NCBI RefSeq assembly: GCF_018336935.1
Contig: NZ_CP068771.1
Coordinates: forward strand, 1,116,001-1,180,000
Length of the DNA: 64,000 bases
Reading direction: 5' to 3'
From: Serratia plymuthica
GTDB lineage: Bacteria; Pseudomonadota; Gammaproteobacteria; Enterobacterales; Enterobacteriaceae
The notes beneath the pieces were generated by a model. It made no database searches. It saw only the letters and a list, made by a program, of their open reading frames with translations, and was not told the DNA's origin. This document shows positions 37,153-45,032 of the stretch, piece by piece. How positions within the stretch are numbered: position 1 is the first letter of the stretch; each line of letters opens with the position of its first letter. The position numbers were made by a program, and so were the translations under genes.

Positions 37153-38178
37153 CTAACCCCGCATTAGGTGCGCCACCGCCTGTTGCAGATAGCTCAGCAG
37201 CGCCGGGGTCAACCAGGTGCCTTCGGTCAGCGTCGGCTCTTGTTCCATTGCCTGGCGGATTTTCATCTGGGTGGCGGGGTCGGTGCCGGCATAGGACTGG
37301 AACAGCTCGAGCCATTTGGCCGCCAGTTGCTTTGCCTGAGTGGACTCCGGCGGCACGCCGTCTCTTAGCGCCTGATGGAACTGGGCGATCAGCGCCGGCC
37401 ATTCGTGCAGGCGGGTAAAATAGTGCTGGCGCACGTAGGCGTACTCTTCCTCCGACAGATATTTCTGATAAACCCCCAGCTTGGTTTCGGCAAAGGCGCG
37501 GGTGACATAGTCGGTCATGGCCGGAGTGATGCCGGTTTGTTCGCGTATTGAAGGTTCATCGGCATGCATGGCGTTAAGCCGGGTAAGAAACGCCGGGTTA
37601 TGCGCGGTGTCGCGTTCCAGCATCTGCATCCAACGCCGTGCCAGGGCTTGTGCCTGCGGCGCTTGCGCTGCCACGCCGCTATCGATCAATTGGCGCATGC
37701 TGCCGACCAGTTCGGCCCATTCCTGATTGCGCGCCCGATCGGCCTGATAGAAAGGCAACTGCGCCAGTTCGTCTGCGGTAAAATATTTGTCGTACATGGT
37801 CATTAACTCCAACGTCGTCAGCCAGTCGTTCAGTTCCGGTTCGTTCCCGGCGGTGAGCTGAGCATGCATATGTTGCAGACGGTCGCGCAGCGCAACCGTC
37901 TGCGCCAACTGCCGATCCAGCATGGTTATTTGCTGCTCAATCACCGTGGTTAACGCCATCCCGGAACGTGCCAGAAGTGCTCCGACTTCCGCAAGCTTAA
38001 CCCCCATTCGGCGCAACGCCTGAATATGGTGCAAGCGGGTGATGTCAGCCCGGTCGTATAAACGATAGCCGGCGTCGGAGCGCGCAGAAGGGATCAGCAA
38101 ACCAATGCTGTCGTAATGATGCAGCGTTCTGACGGTGATGCCGGAACGGCGGGCCAGTTCGCCCACTTTTAATAACAT
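37153..38178 (-). CDS. MerR-family regulator with two TipAS-like drug-binding domains
   Basis: 341-residue regulator. The MerR winged helix is at residues 1-70 (LLKVGELARRSGITVRTLHH, RLYDRADITRLHHIQALRRM), then a coiled dimerisation helix (about 75-112). Two similar C-terminal repeats follow, the first around MTMYDKYFTADELAQLPFYQ and the second around GVYQKYLSEEEYAYVRQHYF, with matching LARRWMQMLE and LAAKWLELFQ segments. TipAS domains bind thiopeptides and other drugs. No divergent efflux gene adjoins it, so its targets are unclear. Confidence 0.87.
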   Translation of the reverse strand: MLLKVGELARRSGITVRTLHHYDSIGLLIPSARSDAGYRLYDRADITRLHHIQALRRMGVKLAEVGALLARSGMALTTVIEQQITMLDRQLAQTVALRDRLQHMHAQLTAGNEPELNDWLTTLELMTMYDKYFTADELAQLPFYQADRARNQEWAELVGSMRQLIDSGVAAQAPQAQALARRWMQMLERDTAHNPAFLTRLNAMHADEPSIREQTGITPAMTDYVTRAFAETKLGVYQKYLSEEEYAYVRQHYFTRLHEWPALIAQFHQALRDGVPPESTQAKQLAAKWLELFQSYAGTDPATQMKIRQAMEQEPTLTEGTWLTPALLSYLQQAVAHLMRG

Positions 38179-38310
38179 GACGTGTTCCTCCCAAGTGCGT
38201 GCAGGGATACTAAAGCCTGACGTAACGTGAGGGTCAATAGCGCGGCAGGGGATATTTTCAGGAAAGTTGCGGGTGCCGCAGAAGGCACCCGCAATCGGGA
38301 GTCATGGGGG

Positions 38311-39123
38311 TTACCAGCCTTTTACCGCACCGCCGTTAAAGATTTTTTCGGCGGCTTTGGCCACTTCGTCCGACTCGTAGGCTTTGACGAAGTTTTGCAC
38401 GTTCAGCGCGTCTTTGTTGTCTTCGCGCGTCACTATGATGTTGGTGTACGGCGAATCCTTGTCTTCGATAAAGATGCCGTCTTTGGTTGGCGTCAGCCCG
38501 GTTTGGTTGATGTAGGTGGTGCTGATGATGGCGACGGTGACTTTAGGGTCATCCAGTACCTGCGGCAATTGCGCGCCTTCCAGCTCCATAATCTTGTAGT
38601 TATGCGGGTTGGCGCTGATATCCAGCGAGGTCGGCAGCAAACCTTTGCCCGGTTTCAGCGTAATCAGGCCGGTTTTCTCCAGCAGCAGCAACGCGCGGCC
38701 GAGGTTGGTAGGATCCAGCGGAATAGCGATAACGGCGCCATCCTGCAGCTCTTTCAGCGATTTGATTTTTTTCGAATAGCCGGCCATCGGGAACACGAAG
38801 GTATTGCCCACCGCCACCAGTTTGTAACCGTGATCTTTGTTTTGCTGTTCGAGGAACGGCCGGTGCTGGAAGACGTTGGCGTCCAGCTCGCCTTTATCGG
38901 TGGCGTCGTTCGGCAGCAGGGAGCCGCTGAAACCGACCAGTTCAACCTCAAGGCCGTATTTCTCTTTCGCAACCTGTTTGGCGACTTCCGCCACGTCCTG
39001 CTCCGCGCCGTTGATAACCCCGACCTTGATCAGGTTCTGGTCTACCGGCTTATCGCACCCCTGCAGCGCCAGCGTGGCGGCAAACGCCGCCGTCAAGACG
39101 GTAAAACGCCAGGTCTTCAACAT
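38311..39123 (-). CDS. nlpA: NlpA/MetQ-family lipoprotein
   Basis: 270-residue periplasmic substrate-binding lipoprotein. The lipobox is LALQGC with Cys23. The NLPA domain follows (KVGVINGAEQDVAEVAKQVA, NVFQHRPFLEQQN, IPLDPTNLGRALLLLEKTGL). MetQ delivers D/L-methionine to MetNI, but no metN or metI is adjacent, which is the arrangement of NlpA in E. coli. The symbol rests on that solitary context. The C-terminus ends KGW. Confidence 0.82.
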   Translation of the reverse strand: MLKTWRFTVLTAAFAATLALQGCDKPVDQNLIKVGVINGAEQDVAEVAKQVAKEKYGLEVELVGFSGSLLPNDATDKGELDANVFQHRPFLEQQNKDHGYKLVAVGNTFVFPMAGYSKKIKSLKELQDGAVIAIPLDPTNLGRALLLLEKTGLITLKPGKGLLPTSLDISANPHNYKIMELEGAQLPQVLDDPKVTVAIISTTYINQTGLTPTKDGIFIEDKDSPYTNIIVTREDNKDALNVQNFVKAYESDEVAKAAEKIFNGGAVKGW

Positions 39124-39255
39124 CGTATTCTCCCTGAAAAAAACAGTAAAATCAGTTGGTTTTGTGTTGTTAGCTAAGCCTGAAGCCGCGGGGAAGTCAA
39201 ACGCTTGCTCAGCACAAAGGGTTATAGGTAATAACAGGGAGTTGTAAGAGGCCAG

Positions 39256-39281
39256 GGCTTTCAGATTGTGCTCTGAAAGCC
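39256..39281 (-). terminator. Hairpin after the DUF1460 gene
   Basis: GGCTTTCAG and CTGAAAGCC pair around an 8-nt loop, 11 bp downstream of the DUF1460 lipoprotein gene on the minus strand. There is no strong T-run. Confidence 0.55.
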
Positions 39282-39291
39282 ATAGAGACGG

Positions 39292-40128
39292 TTACTTGGC
39301 GCGCAGCACGACGATGCCCGGCGTGTTGATCACGTAATCCATAAAGGGCGAGTCCACGACCTTCATGTTTTCCTGGTGTGAAGAAGCGTTGCGCAACACC
39401 GGGCCGTTTTCGGTCATGATAAAGATGCCGGTATGAGTGACGTCCAGCCCGGCAAGATTGGTGTAGATACCGATGTAATCGCCGGTGCGCAACTGGGCCA
39501 GCACCTTATCGTCAATCATATCGCTGGGCAGATAAGTGATGCTGCGTTGAACATTTTTCAGGCCCGGCAGATAGCTGCCGCCGTCGGCTTTTTGGTTCAG
39601 GTTTTTCACCAGCGTCACCGCGCGTGGGCTGAGTTGAGCGGTAATGTCGGTAACGTTGGTTTTGGCGACCTGCGCCCAGTCGGTGAAGAAGTGTTTGCGC
39701 TGCTGGAAGCTGATGTCGCTATGAGCGTAGCGCGTCTGGATCAGGCGTTGAACGAATTCAGCCTGATTGTGCGATTTGCTCAGTGCATCGACGTAGTCGA
39801 TATAGGTAAAGCAATCCAGGCCGCGGAAGTCGATCACCAGCTTTTCCGGCGTGCTCTGCGAGCCTGTCAGCCGGTTGGCAACGTAGGGGGTACCCAGAAA
39901 TTGCTGAGAGATCAGATTGATCGTTTGGCCGTTGTCCTGCCCGGCGGGCCAGGTGGCGCGTTTGGCGAGGATGTCGTTGAGCTTGCCTGACGTCTCGTCG
40001 TCCAGGTTTACCGGGGCTACTGCCGGAGGCGTGACCGCAGTGCCAGGCTTATTCATTGGCACCTGATGATTTTTGTCTGCGCATCCGCTCATCGCTATAA
40101 CTAACATCAATGAAACAACCTTGTACAT
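39292..40128 (-). CDS. DUF1460 lipoprotein, predicted cell-wall amidase/peptidase
   Basis: 278-residue lipoprotein with lipobox IAMSGC (Cys16). The DUF1460 domain has NlpC/P60-like candidate catalytic residues: Cys106 in FRGLDCFTY and His232 in LDVTHTGIFI. Characterised relatives act as N-acetylmuramoyl-L-alanine amidases or peptidoglycan-fragment hydrolases. A proline-rich linker (residues 24-42) separates the lipid anchor from the domain. Confidence 0.85.
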   Translation of the reverse strand: MYKVVSLMLVIAMSGCADKNHQVPMNKPGTAVTPPAVAPVNLDDETSGKLNDILAKRATWPAGQDNGQTINLISQQFLGTPYVANRLTGSQSTPEKLVIDFRGLDCFTYIDYVDALSKSHNQAEFVQRLIQTRYAHSDISFQQRKHFFTDWAQVAKTNVTDITAQLSPRAVTLVKNLNQKADGGSYLPGLKNVQRSITYLPSDMIDDKVLAQLRTGDYIGIYTNLAGLDVTHTGIFIMTENGPVLRNASSHQENMKVVDSPFMDYVINTPGIVVLRAK

Positions 40129-40230
40129 TTAACCCTCCAATGGTTTTAGTCCGTGATCATATAAATGATAACAGTTCTCATCATTAGAGGGTGGTTAATA
40201 AATAAACATAGTCTAAACGCCGGCCAATAA

Positions 40231-40773
40231 TCAGTAACCGATTTCGTTATTAAACGGCAGATACCAAAATAGCGCGATTTCATGGTCGGCAATATCTGGC
40301 TGAGCGCGATACAGCAGGTGATCGATACCGCCGAGAATAAAACCGAAGCGCTGATAGCAGCGGCAGGCGACCAGATTATTGTTTTGCGTTTCCAGCATCA
40401 ACCCCGGCGTTTCCTGTCGCTGTGCCCAGCGGCGCGCGGCATCCAGCAGGGCGGTGGCAATGCCCAGCCGGCGCACATGGGCGCTGACGACAATTTCTTC
40501 AATCAGCGCATAGCCGTTCCAGTTTTTGCTCAGCGTAATGTGGCCGACGGCTTCCCCCCGATGGCGCGCCAGAAAGGTTTCGCTTTCCTCATTGAGGAAG
40601 GGGGCCAGCGGATAGTGCTTGCGAAACGGCGTGACCGGCCGCAGCGGCCAACTGTCGACCGGCGCATCGAAAACCGGTTGGGCGTAGTGGGCGACCGGGA
40701 AACTGAAATCGCAGCTTTCCAGATAGCCGTCGGGCAACTGGGCGACGGAGGCGATATGGATAGCTTGGCTCAT
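40231..40773 (-). CDS. GNAT acetyltransferase, streptothricin acetyltransferase-like
   Basis: 180-residue acetyltransferase. It resembles streptothricin acetyltransferases (Sat/NAT-1) in a long run of landmarks: HITLSKNWNGYALIEEIVVS, VRRLGIATALLDAARRWA (acetyl-CoA loop), PGLMLETQNNNLVACRCYQR, FGFILGGIDHLLY and IALFWYLPF. These enzymes acetylate the beta-lysine of streptothricin. The ATG at 40773 (MSQAIHIASV) is the likely start; the frame is open 36 codons further. Whether it confers resistance is not shown by sequence. Confidence 0.82.
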   Translation of the reverse strand: MSQAIHIASVAQLPDGYLESCDFSFPVAHYAQPVFDAPVDSWPLRPVTPFRKHYPLAPFLNEESETFLARHRGEAVGHITLSKNWNGYALIEEIVVSAHVRRLGIATALLDAARRWAQRQETPGLMLETQNNNLVACRCYQRFGFILGGIDHLLYRAQPDIADHEIALFWYLPFNNEIGY

Positions 40774-41041
40774 AAGTCCGGCTCTCTCGGCAGGCGTGCC
40801 GGATTGCCGATCTGGCGAAGCGTGATGGCAGATGACATGGCATTCCTCACGGTTTTGCTCAATCGGAGGATTATAAAACAAACCGCCGCCGCGTCTGTGC
40901 TTTCCAAACGTTTTTTCAGCGAAAGACTATAATTAGTACAGGGGGAGAGAGCCCCGTGGCCGCAATCCTCGCACGGTCAACAATCCGTCAGAGGGCAATT
41001 CGTTCGCCGATCGCGACCTACGGCGATGGAGGAGGTGTCTC

Positions 41042-41632
41042 ATGGTTAATCATGTTTGGGGACTTTTGGCGCATCCAAGCACCGAGTTCGAACACATTAA
41101 AAGCGAGAACGAAAGCGTCTCGCACCTTTACACCCATCACGTGCTGCTGCTGGCGGCGATCCCTGTGGTCTGCGCCTTTATCGGCACCACCCAGTTGGGC
41201 TGGCTCTCAGGCGAGGGGCATGCGATCCGGCTCGATATGTTTACCGCATTTTATACCGCAGTGGCGTTTTACCTGTTGATGCTGGCGGGTGTGGCTATCA
41301 TGGGTAAAGTAATCCACTGGATGGCGCGGCGTTATGAAGCACGCCCGAGTTTGCACCGTTGTATGGTGTTTGCTGGCTATGTCGCAACCCCGATGTTCCT
41401 GAGCGGTATAGTCGCGCTCTATCCCGTCGTGTGGCTCTGTTTGTTTGTCGGTGTGATTGGCCTGTGTTATTCGGGCTATCTGCTGAATCTGGGTATTCCC
41501 CATTTTCTGAATATCGACAGTAAAGAAGGCTTTATCTTCTCCAGTTCTACCTTTGCCATCGGCATCCTGCTGCTCGAGTTTTTGCTCGGGGTCACTGTGC
41601 TGCTGTGGGGGTATGGTTCCTGGTTATTCTGA
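41042..41632 (+). CDS. yohC: Yip1-family inner-membrane protein YohC
   Basis: 196-residue membrane protein with about five helices, matching E. coli YohC: MVNHVWGLLAHPSTEFEHIK, ESVSHLYTHHVLLLAAIPVV, FLNIDSKEGFIFSSSTFAIG. Function unknown. It has a very strong ribosome site (GGAGGAGG). In E. coli it is near pbpG and dusC, in keeping with the backbone here. Confidence 0.93.
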   Translation: MVNHVWGLLAHPSTEFEHIKSENESVSHLYTHHVLLLAAIPVVCAFIGTTQLGWLSGEGHAIRLDMFTAFYTAVAFYLLMLAGVAIMGKVIHWMARRYEARPSLHRCMVFAGYVATPMFLSGIVALYPVVWLCLFVGVIGLCYSGYLLNLGIPHFLNIDSKEGFIFSSSTFAIGILLLEFLLGVTVLLWGYGSWLF

Positions 41633-41650
41633 AAAATATGCATTGATATT

Positions 41651-41689
41651 GCCCCTCATGCCACCCGGCATGAGGGGCTTTTGCTTTTT
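41651..41689 (+). terminator. Rho-independent terminator after yohC
   Basis: GCCCCTCATGCC pairs with GGCATGAGGGGC around a 4-nt loop, followed by TTTTGCTTTTT. It also abuts the stop of the convergent EamA gene. Confidence 0.88.
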
Positions 41690-42539
41690 ACGGCTTACGG
41701 AACACCAGCATTACGCCAAGTACGATGGCCGCCATGCCCAGCATACTCATTGCCGCCAATGCATGGCCGAGCAACAGGTAGTCCAGCAGAGCGGTGACCG
41801 CCGGGATCAGGTAAAACAGGCTGGTGACCTGAACCAGATTGCCGCGTTGGATCAGCCGGTACAGCAAGAAGGTGGCCAGCACTGAAATCACCACCGCCAT
41901 CCACAGCAGCGGCACGATAAGCGCCATGCTCCACTCGATCCGCAATGGTTCGAACGGTAATACCAGCACGCACATTAGCAACCCGATGGCATACTGCAGC
42001 GGCAACACCGCCAGCGGCGGCTGACTCATGCCTTTTTGCAGCAGCGTGCCGGCGGTCATGCAGCCCAGCGCGATAAAGGCGCATAGCATGCCGGACAGGG
42101 AGAAGTGGGCGACAGCCAGGCTTTGATACACCACCAGCGTCAGCCCGGCCATCGCCAGCAACAGGCCGAGGCCGCGCAGCCCGGAACAGCGGCGTTCGGT
42201 AATGAACTGGGTGAGTATCGGCTGTACGCCGAGCAGCGTCGCCAGCACGCCGGGAGTGATGCCCTGTTCCAGCGCCAGCAGATAAGCAATCTGGTAACTG
42301 CCGATCATCAGCAAGCCGATCAGCGCTACGCGCCACCGGGTGCCGCGAGCGGGCAGACATTGCCGCTGCCACAGGCCGATCGCCAGCAGCAGCGCCAGAG
42401 CGATGGCGCAGCGGAAGAAAAGGAAGGCGAAGGCGGAGGCATGCTCCAGCCCCAAGCGGGAGAAAATAGCGCCGCTGCTCCAAAGCAGGACGAACAGCGT
42501 AGCCAGGCCGGCATTGGCCCATTGAGTGATAAATCGCAT
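41688..42539 (-). CDS. EamA/DMT-family transporter
   Basis: Ten-helix transporter (283 residues): LATLFVLLWSSGAIFSRLGL opens repeat 1; the second repeat begins near LSGMLCAFIALGCMTAGTLL. Substrate unknown. A 48-codon open frame with its own ribosome site lies 97 bp upstream and may be a leader peptide for this gene. Confidence 0.87.
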   Translation of the reverse strand: MRFITQWANAGLATLFVLLWSSGAIFSRLGLEHASAFAFLFFRCAIALALLLAIGLWQRQCLPARGTRWRVALIGLLMIGSYQIAYLLALEQGITPGVLATLLGVQPILTQFITERRCSGLRGLGLLLAMAGLTLVVYQSLAVAHFSLSGMLCAFIALGCMTAGTLLQKGMSQPPLAVLPLQYAIGLLMCVLVLPFEPLRIEWSMALIVPLLWMAVVISVLATFLLYRLIQRGNLVQVTSLFYLIPAVTALLDYLLLGHALAAMSMLGMAAIVLGVMLVFRKP

Positions 42540-42636
42540 TCGGTTTCACCTGTCGTGAAAATGGCAAGCTCCAGCACGCGCAACGGCCTACGCCTGAGCG
42601 CAAATAAAGAAAGCTGGAGGTAAAATTCGGTTTGGC

Positions 42637-42783
42637 TTAGCGCACAACCACAGAGCGTGGCGGGTAAGCGGCAACCGCAGTGACGACAGAGAAAACGGCA
42701 GGAGGGGCGGAAGATGCGCACAGCTGAACCACGGCCGGAAGCGGCGTGTTCGTTGGGTCTGTGGTGTGCGCAAACTGAGCCAT
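42637..42783 (-). CDS. Possible 48-residue leader peptide upstream of an EamA transporter
   Basis: An ATG at 42783 sits behind TCAGGAATATCA, a good ribosome site, and opens 48 codons rich in Val, Ala, Pro and Thr (for example PAVFSVVTAVAAYPPRSVVV near the end). It stops 97 bp before the EamA start. In between, CTCCAGC and GCTGGAG can form a long-looped stem. This layout resembles transcription or translation attenuation leaders, but there is no obvious terminator T-run, and chance coding cannot be excluded. Confidence 0.35.
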   Translation of the reverse strand: MAQFAHTTDPTNTPLPAVVQLCASSAPPAVFSVVTAVAAYPPRSVVVR

Positions 42784-42881
42784 TGATATTCCTGAAAGCA
42801 GGCAGTGATTAACGGATCAAAGATAGTGAAATTCGGCGGGAGGCGCAACATAAACTTAACGCCTCCCGCCGAGGTTGCGGT

Positions 42882-43034
42882 TTAGCCTTTGCTCACCACC
42901 ACCAACTTCTGGTTCACAAACTCTTTGATCCCCAGATCCGACAGTTCACGGCCGAAGCCGGAACGCTTCACGCCGCCGAAAGGCGGCTCGGGTGCGGTGT
43001 CGGTCAACGAGTTGAAAAACGGCTGCGCCGGTCT
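42882..43034 (-). pseudogene. C-terminal fragment of an aldehyde dehydrogenase
   Basis: About 50 codons read [20 protein letters not shown] and then [20 protein letters not shown] before a TAA at 42882. That is the unmistakable C-terminus of an NAD(P)-dependent aldehyde dehydrogenase, most like succinate-semialdehyde dehydrogenase (Sad/GabD type). Upstream the frame meets a TAA, and the remaining 440 or so residues are missing. The fragment adjoins dld. Confidence 0.85.
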
Positions 43035-43130
43035 TTAAGTCTAGACGATAGGGGGATGCGGGCCGAAGATGCGAAAGGGAGCATCGGCTATGCCCCCGTA
43101 TGCCGGGGGCGCGGGCCGAAAGCGGAAATG

Positions 43131-44840
43131 TTACCGGGTATTGCCGGCCCAGTGCTTCCGCTTGCTGGTCTTGCCGATGCCGGGGTTAAAGCTGTTGGTC
43201 GGATCGGCGGATTGGTAGAAGGCCTGCAGATCGGGTTTGGCGTGGTACAGATGGCCGACGTTATGCTCGGCCGGGTACTCCGCGCCGCGCCGGTCGAGGA
43301 TCGCCAGCATTTGCTCTTTCAGCGCATGGCTGTCGACGCCTTTTTTCACCACGTAATCCTGGTGGAATACGTGGCACATAAAGTGGCCGTAATAGAGTTT
43401 GTGCACCAGTTGGCTGTCGATTTCCGGCGGCAGGGTTTCAAACCACTCGGTATCGTTGCGGCGCAGCGCAATATCCAGCGCCAGGATATCCTCTACCTTG
43501 TCGGCATGGACCGCATGGTAGCGCACCGCCGCGCCGGCGGCGGCGAAACGGTGCAGGAAGGCCTTTTTGCCTTCGTCTGCGGTGCAGGCGAAAAATGCGC
43601 CCTTGGCCTGGGCAAAGTACTGGCTCAGATACCGCTGCGCTTCGTCGACGCCGGGGCCGGCCATTTTCAGCAGCAGATGATGTTCAAAGCGTTCGCGATA
43701 TTCTTTCATCCGCTTCGGCAGGTGGCTGGGGGCCAGGTGGCTCAGGCCCTGCATCAGTCGGTCGGTCAGGTTGTGCGGCAGCAGCGGCAGTTTGTTGAAG
43801 CTGGCGTCCACGCGGCCTTTCAGGGTGAAGAAACGCGGCATTTGATCGGTGCCGAGCTTGTCGATCATCATAAAGGTGTCTTTGCCGTACACTTCGGCGA
43901 TATCAAAAATATCGCGGTGCATGTATTCGCCGGCCACCGGCAGATTGTCGAATTTGCCGAGCATATGGCGGCGCAGCTCGGTCAACACGGCGGTGTCGTT
44001 GGTGCCGATATAAAATACCTGCTCTTTGCCTTCTTTCTCGAAGGTGTCCAGACGCACCGCAAACACCGCCAGCTTGCCGGCGCAGCCGGAGGCTTCGTAC
44101 AGGCGGCGTTTATCCGCGTTGAAACGGGACGGGGTATCGGCATCGACGTCGCGCACCCGGCTGGCGTATTCGTTGTCGGACGCGCGCAGTTCGCCGTGCT
44201 CGACGTCCTCCGGCCGGTAGTCGCCTTTCTCCAGTCGGGTAAGGATCTCTTCCGGCGTATCGCCGAGTTTAATCCCCAGATGGTTCACCAGCCGCAGCTG
44301 GCCGTCTTCACCCAACTGGGCGTACAGCGCCATTTCGGTGTAGGCCGGGCCCCGTTTCACCAGCGAACCGCCGGAGTTGTTGCACACGCCGCCAATCACC
44401 GAAGCGCCGATGCAGGAGGAGCCGATCACCGAATGCGGCTCGCGGCCGTAGGGTTTCAGCAATTTTTCCAGCTGATTGAGGGTGCTGCCGGGGAAGCCGA
44501 CCACCTGTTTGCCGTTGTCCAACACCTGCACGTGATCGAGCCGCAGGGTGCTGACGATAACGATATCGCGGTCATAATCGTTGCCGCTGGGCGTCGAGCC
44601 TTCGGTCAGGCCGGTGTTCGCCGCCTGCATAATGACGATTTTGTCGGCGGCCACGCAGGCCTCCAGTATCCGCCACAGCTGCAGCAGGCGGGTAGGGAAC
44701 ACCACCGCCAGCGCTTTGCCTTCGCCGGAGCGGAACCCTTTGCGATAACGTTCGGTGCTGCGTTCGCCGGTCAACAACTGCGAGCTGCCGACGATGTCTT
44801 TGAGCTGAGCGAGAAATGCCTGGTTACCTGACTGCGTCAT
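43131..44840 (-). CDS. dld: Quinone-dependent D-lactate dehydrogenase Dld
   Basis: Peripheral inner-membrane FAD enzyme (569 residues) oxidising D-lactate to pyruvate and passing electrons to quinones. It has the FAD-binding PCMH segment (AANTGLTEGSTPSGNDYDRD, VGFPGSTLNQLEKLL, GSSCIGASVIGGVCNNSGGS) and the C-terminal membrane-binding and cap regions (YGHFMCHVFHQDYVVKKG, HNVGHLYHA). The ATG at 44840 follows AGGGAGA and is preferred to 44873. It ends with a basic tail. In E. coli it lies between pbpG and bglX. Confidence 0.96.
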   Translation of the reverse strand: MTQSGNQAFLAQLKDIVGSSQLLTGERSTERYRKGFRSGEGKALAVVFPTRLLQLWRILEACVAADKIVIMQAANTGLTEGSTPSGNDYDRDIVIVSTLRLDHVQVLDNGKQVVGFPGSTLNQLEKLLKPYGREPHSVIGSSCIGASVIGGVCNNSGGSLVKRGPAYTEMALYAQLGEDGQLRLVNHLGIKLGDTPEEILTRLEKGDYRPEDVEHGELRASDNEYASRVRDVDADTPSRFNADKRRLYEASGCAGKLAVFAVRLDTFEKEGKEQVFYIGTNDTAVLTELRRHMLGKFDNLPVAGEYMHRDIFDIAEVYGKDTFMMIDKLGTDQMPRFFTLKGRVDASFNKLPLLPHNLTDRLMQGLSHLAPSHLPKRMKEYRERFEHHLLLKMAGPGVDEAQRYLSQYFAQAKGAFFACTADEGKKAFLHRFAAAGAAVRYHAVHADKVEDILALDIALRRNDTEWFETLPPEIDSQLVHKLYYGHFMCHVFHQDYVVKKGVDSHALKEQMLAILDRRGAEYPAEHNVGHLYHAKPDLQAFYQSADPTNSFNPGIGKTSKRKHWAGNTR

Positions 44841-44855
44841 GCCGATCTCCCTGTC

Positions 44856-44994
44856 ATACCTGTCGTCTTTCAAACTGCGGCGCGGTTACCCTGGGGGACG
44901 AAGATAGCTGTCCCGATTAACCTGGACACCGCATGCAGCGCCCCTGCATGACCTGCGGTTCTTGCCGTTGCCGCCGTTTGAAATCCATAGGGTA
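44856..44994. repeat. Degenerate ERIC-like remnant
   Basis: The outer ends ATACCTGTCGTCTTTCAAAC and GCCGTTTGAAATCCATAGGG resemble ERIC termini, but the middle is unrelated or heavily decayed. It includes a short TGCAGCGCCCCTGCA palindrome. It lies between dld and the methionine aminopeptidase gene. Confidence 0.5.
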
Positions 44995-45005
44995 ATTAAA
45001 TTAGT

Positions 45006-45026
45006 AGCTTAATAACTTATTGGCTT
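45006..45026. repeat. Outlying copies of the ParA-locus 13-bp palindrome
   Basis: AGCTTAATAACTT (45006-45018) and AACTTATTGGCTT (45014-45026) overlap. The first matches the palindrome AACTTAATAAGTT, which recurs around the ParA genes near 57 kb, at 11 of 13 positions; the second matches its reverse form less well. They are in the AT-rich tail after the aminopeptidase gene. With so AT-rich a motif, chance is possible. Confidence 0.35.
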
Positions 45027-45032
45027 GGTGGC

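Noticed and set aside
38311..39123. Possibility that this lipoprotein is MetQ of a MetNIQ importer
   Set aside because: There is no metN or metI on either side, so a solitary NlpA-type role is more consistent.
43056..44831. 591-codon open frame antisense to dld
   Set aside because: Its protein is Gln/His/Val/Ala-rich with no recognisable motif. It mirrors a strongly coding GC-rich gene on the other strand, a common artefact.
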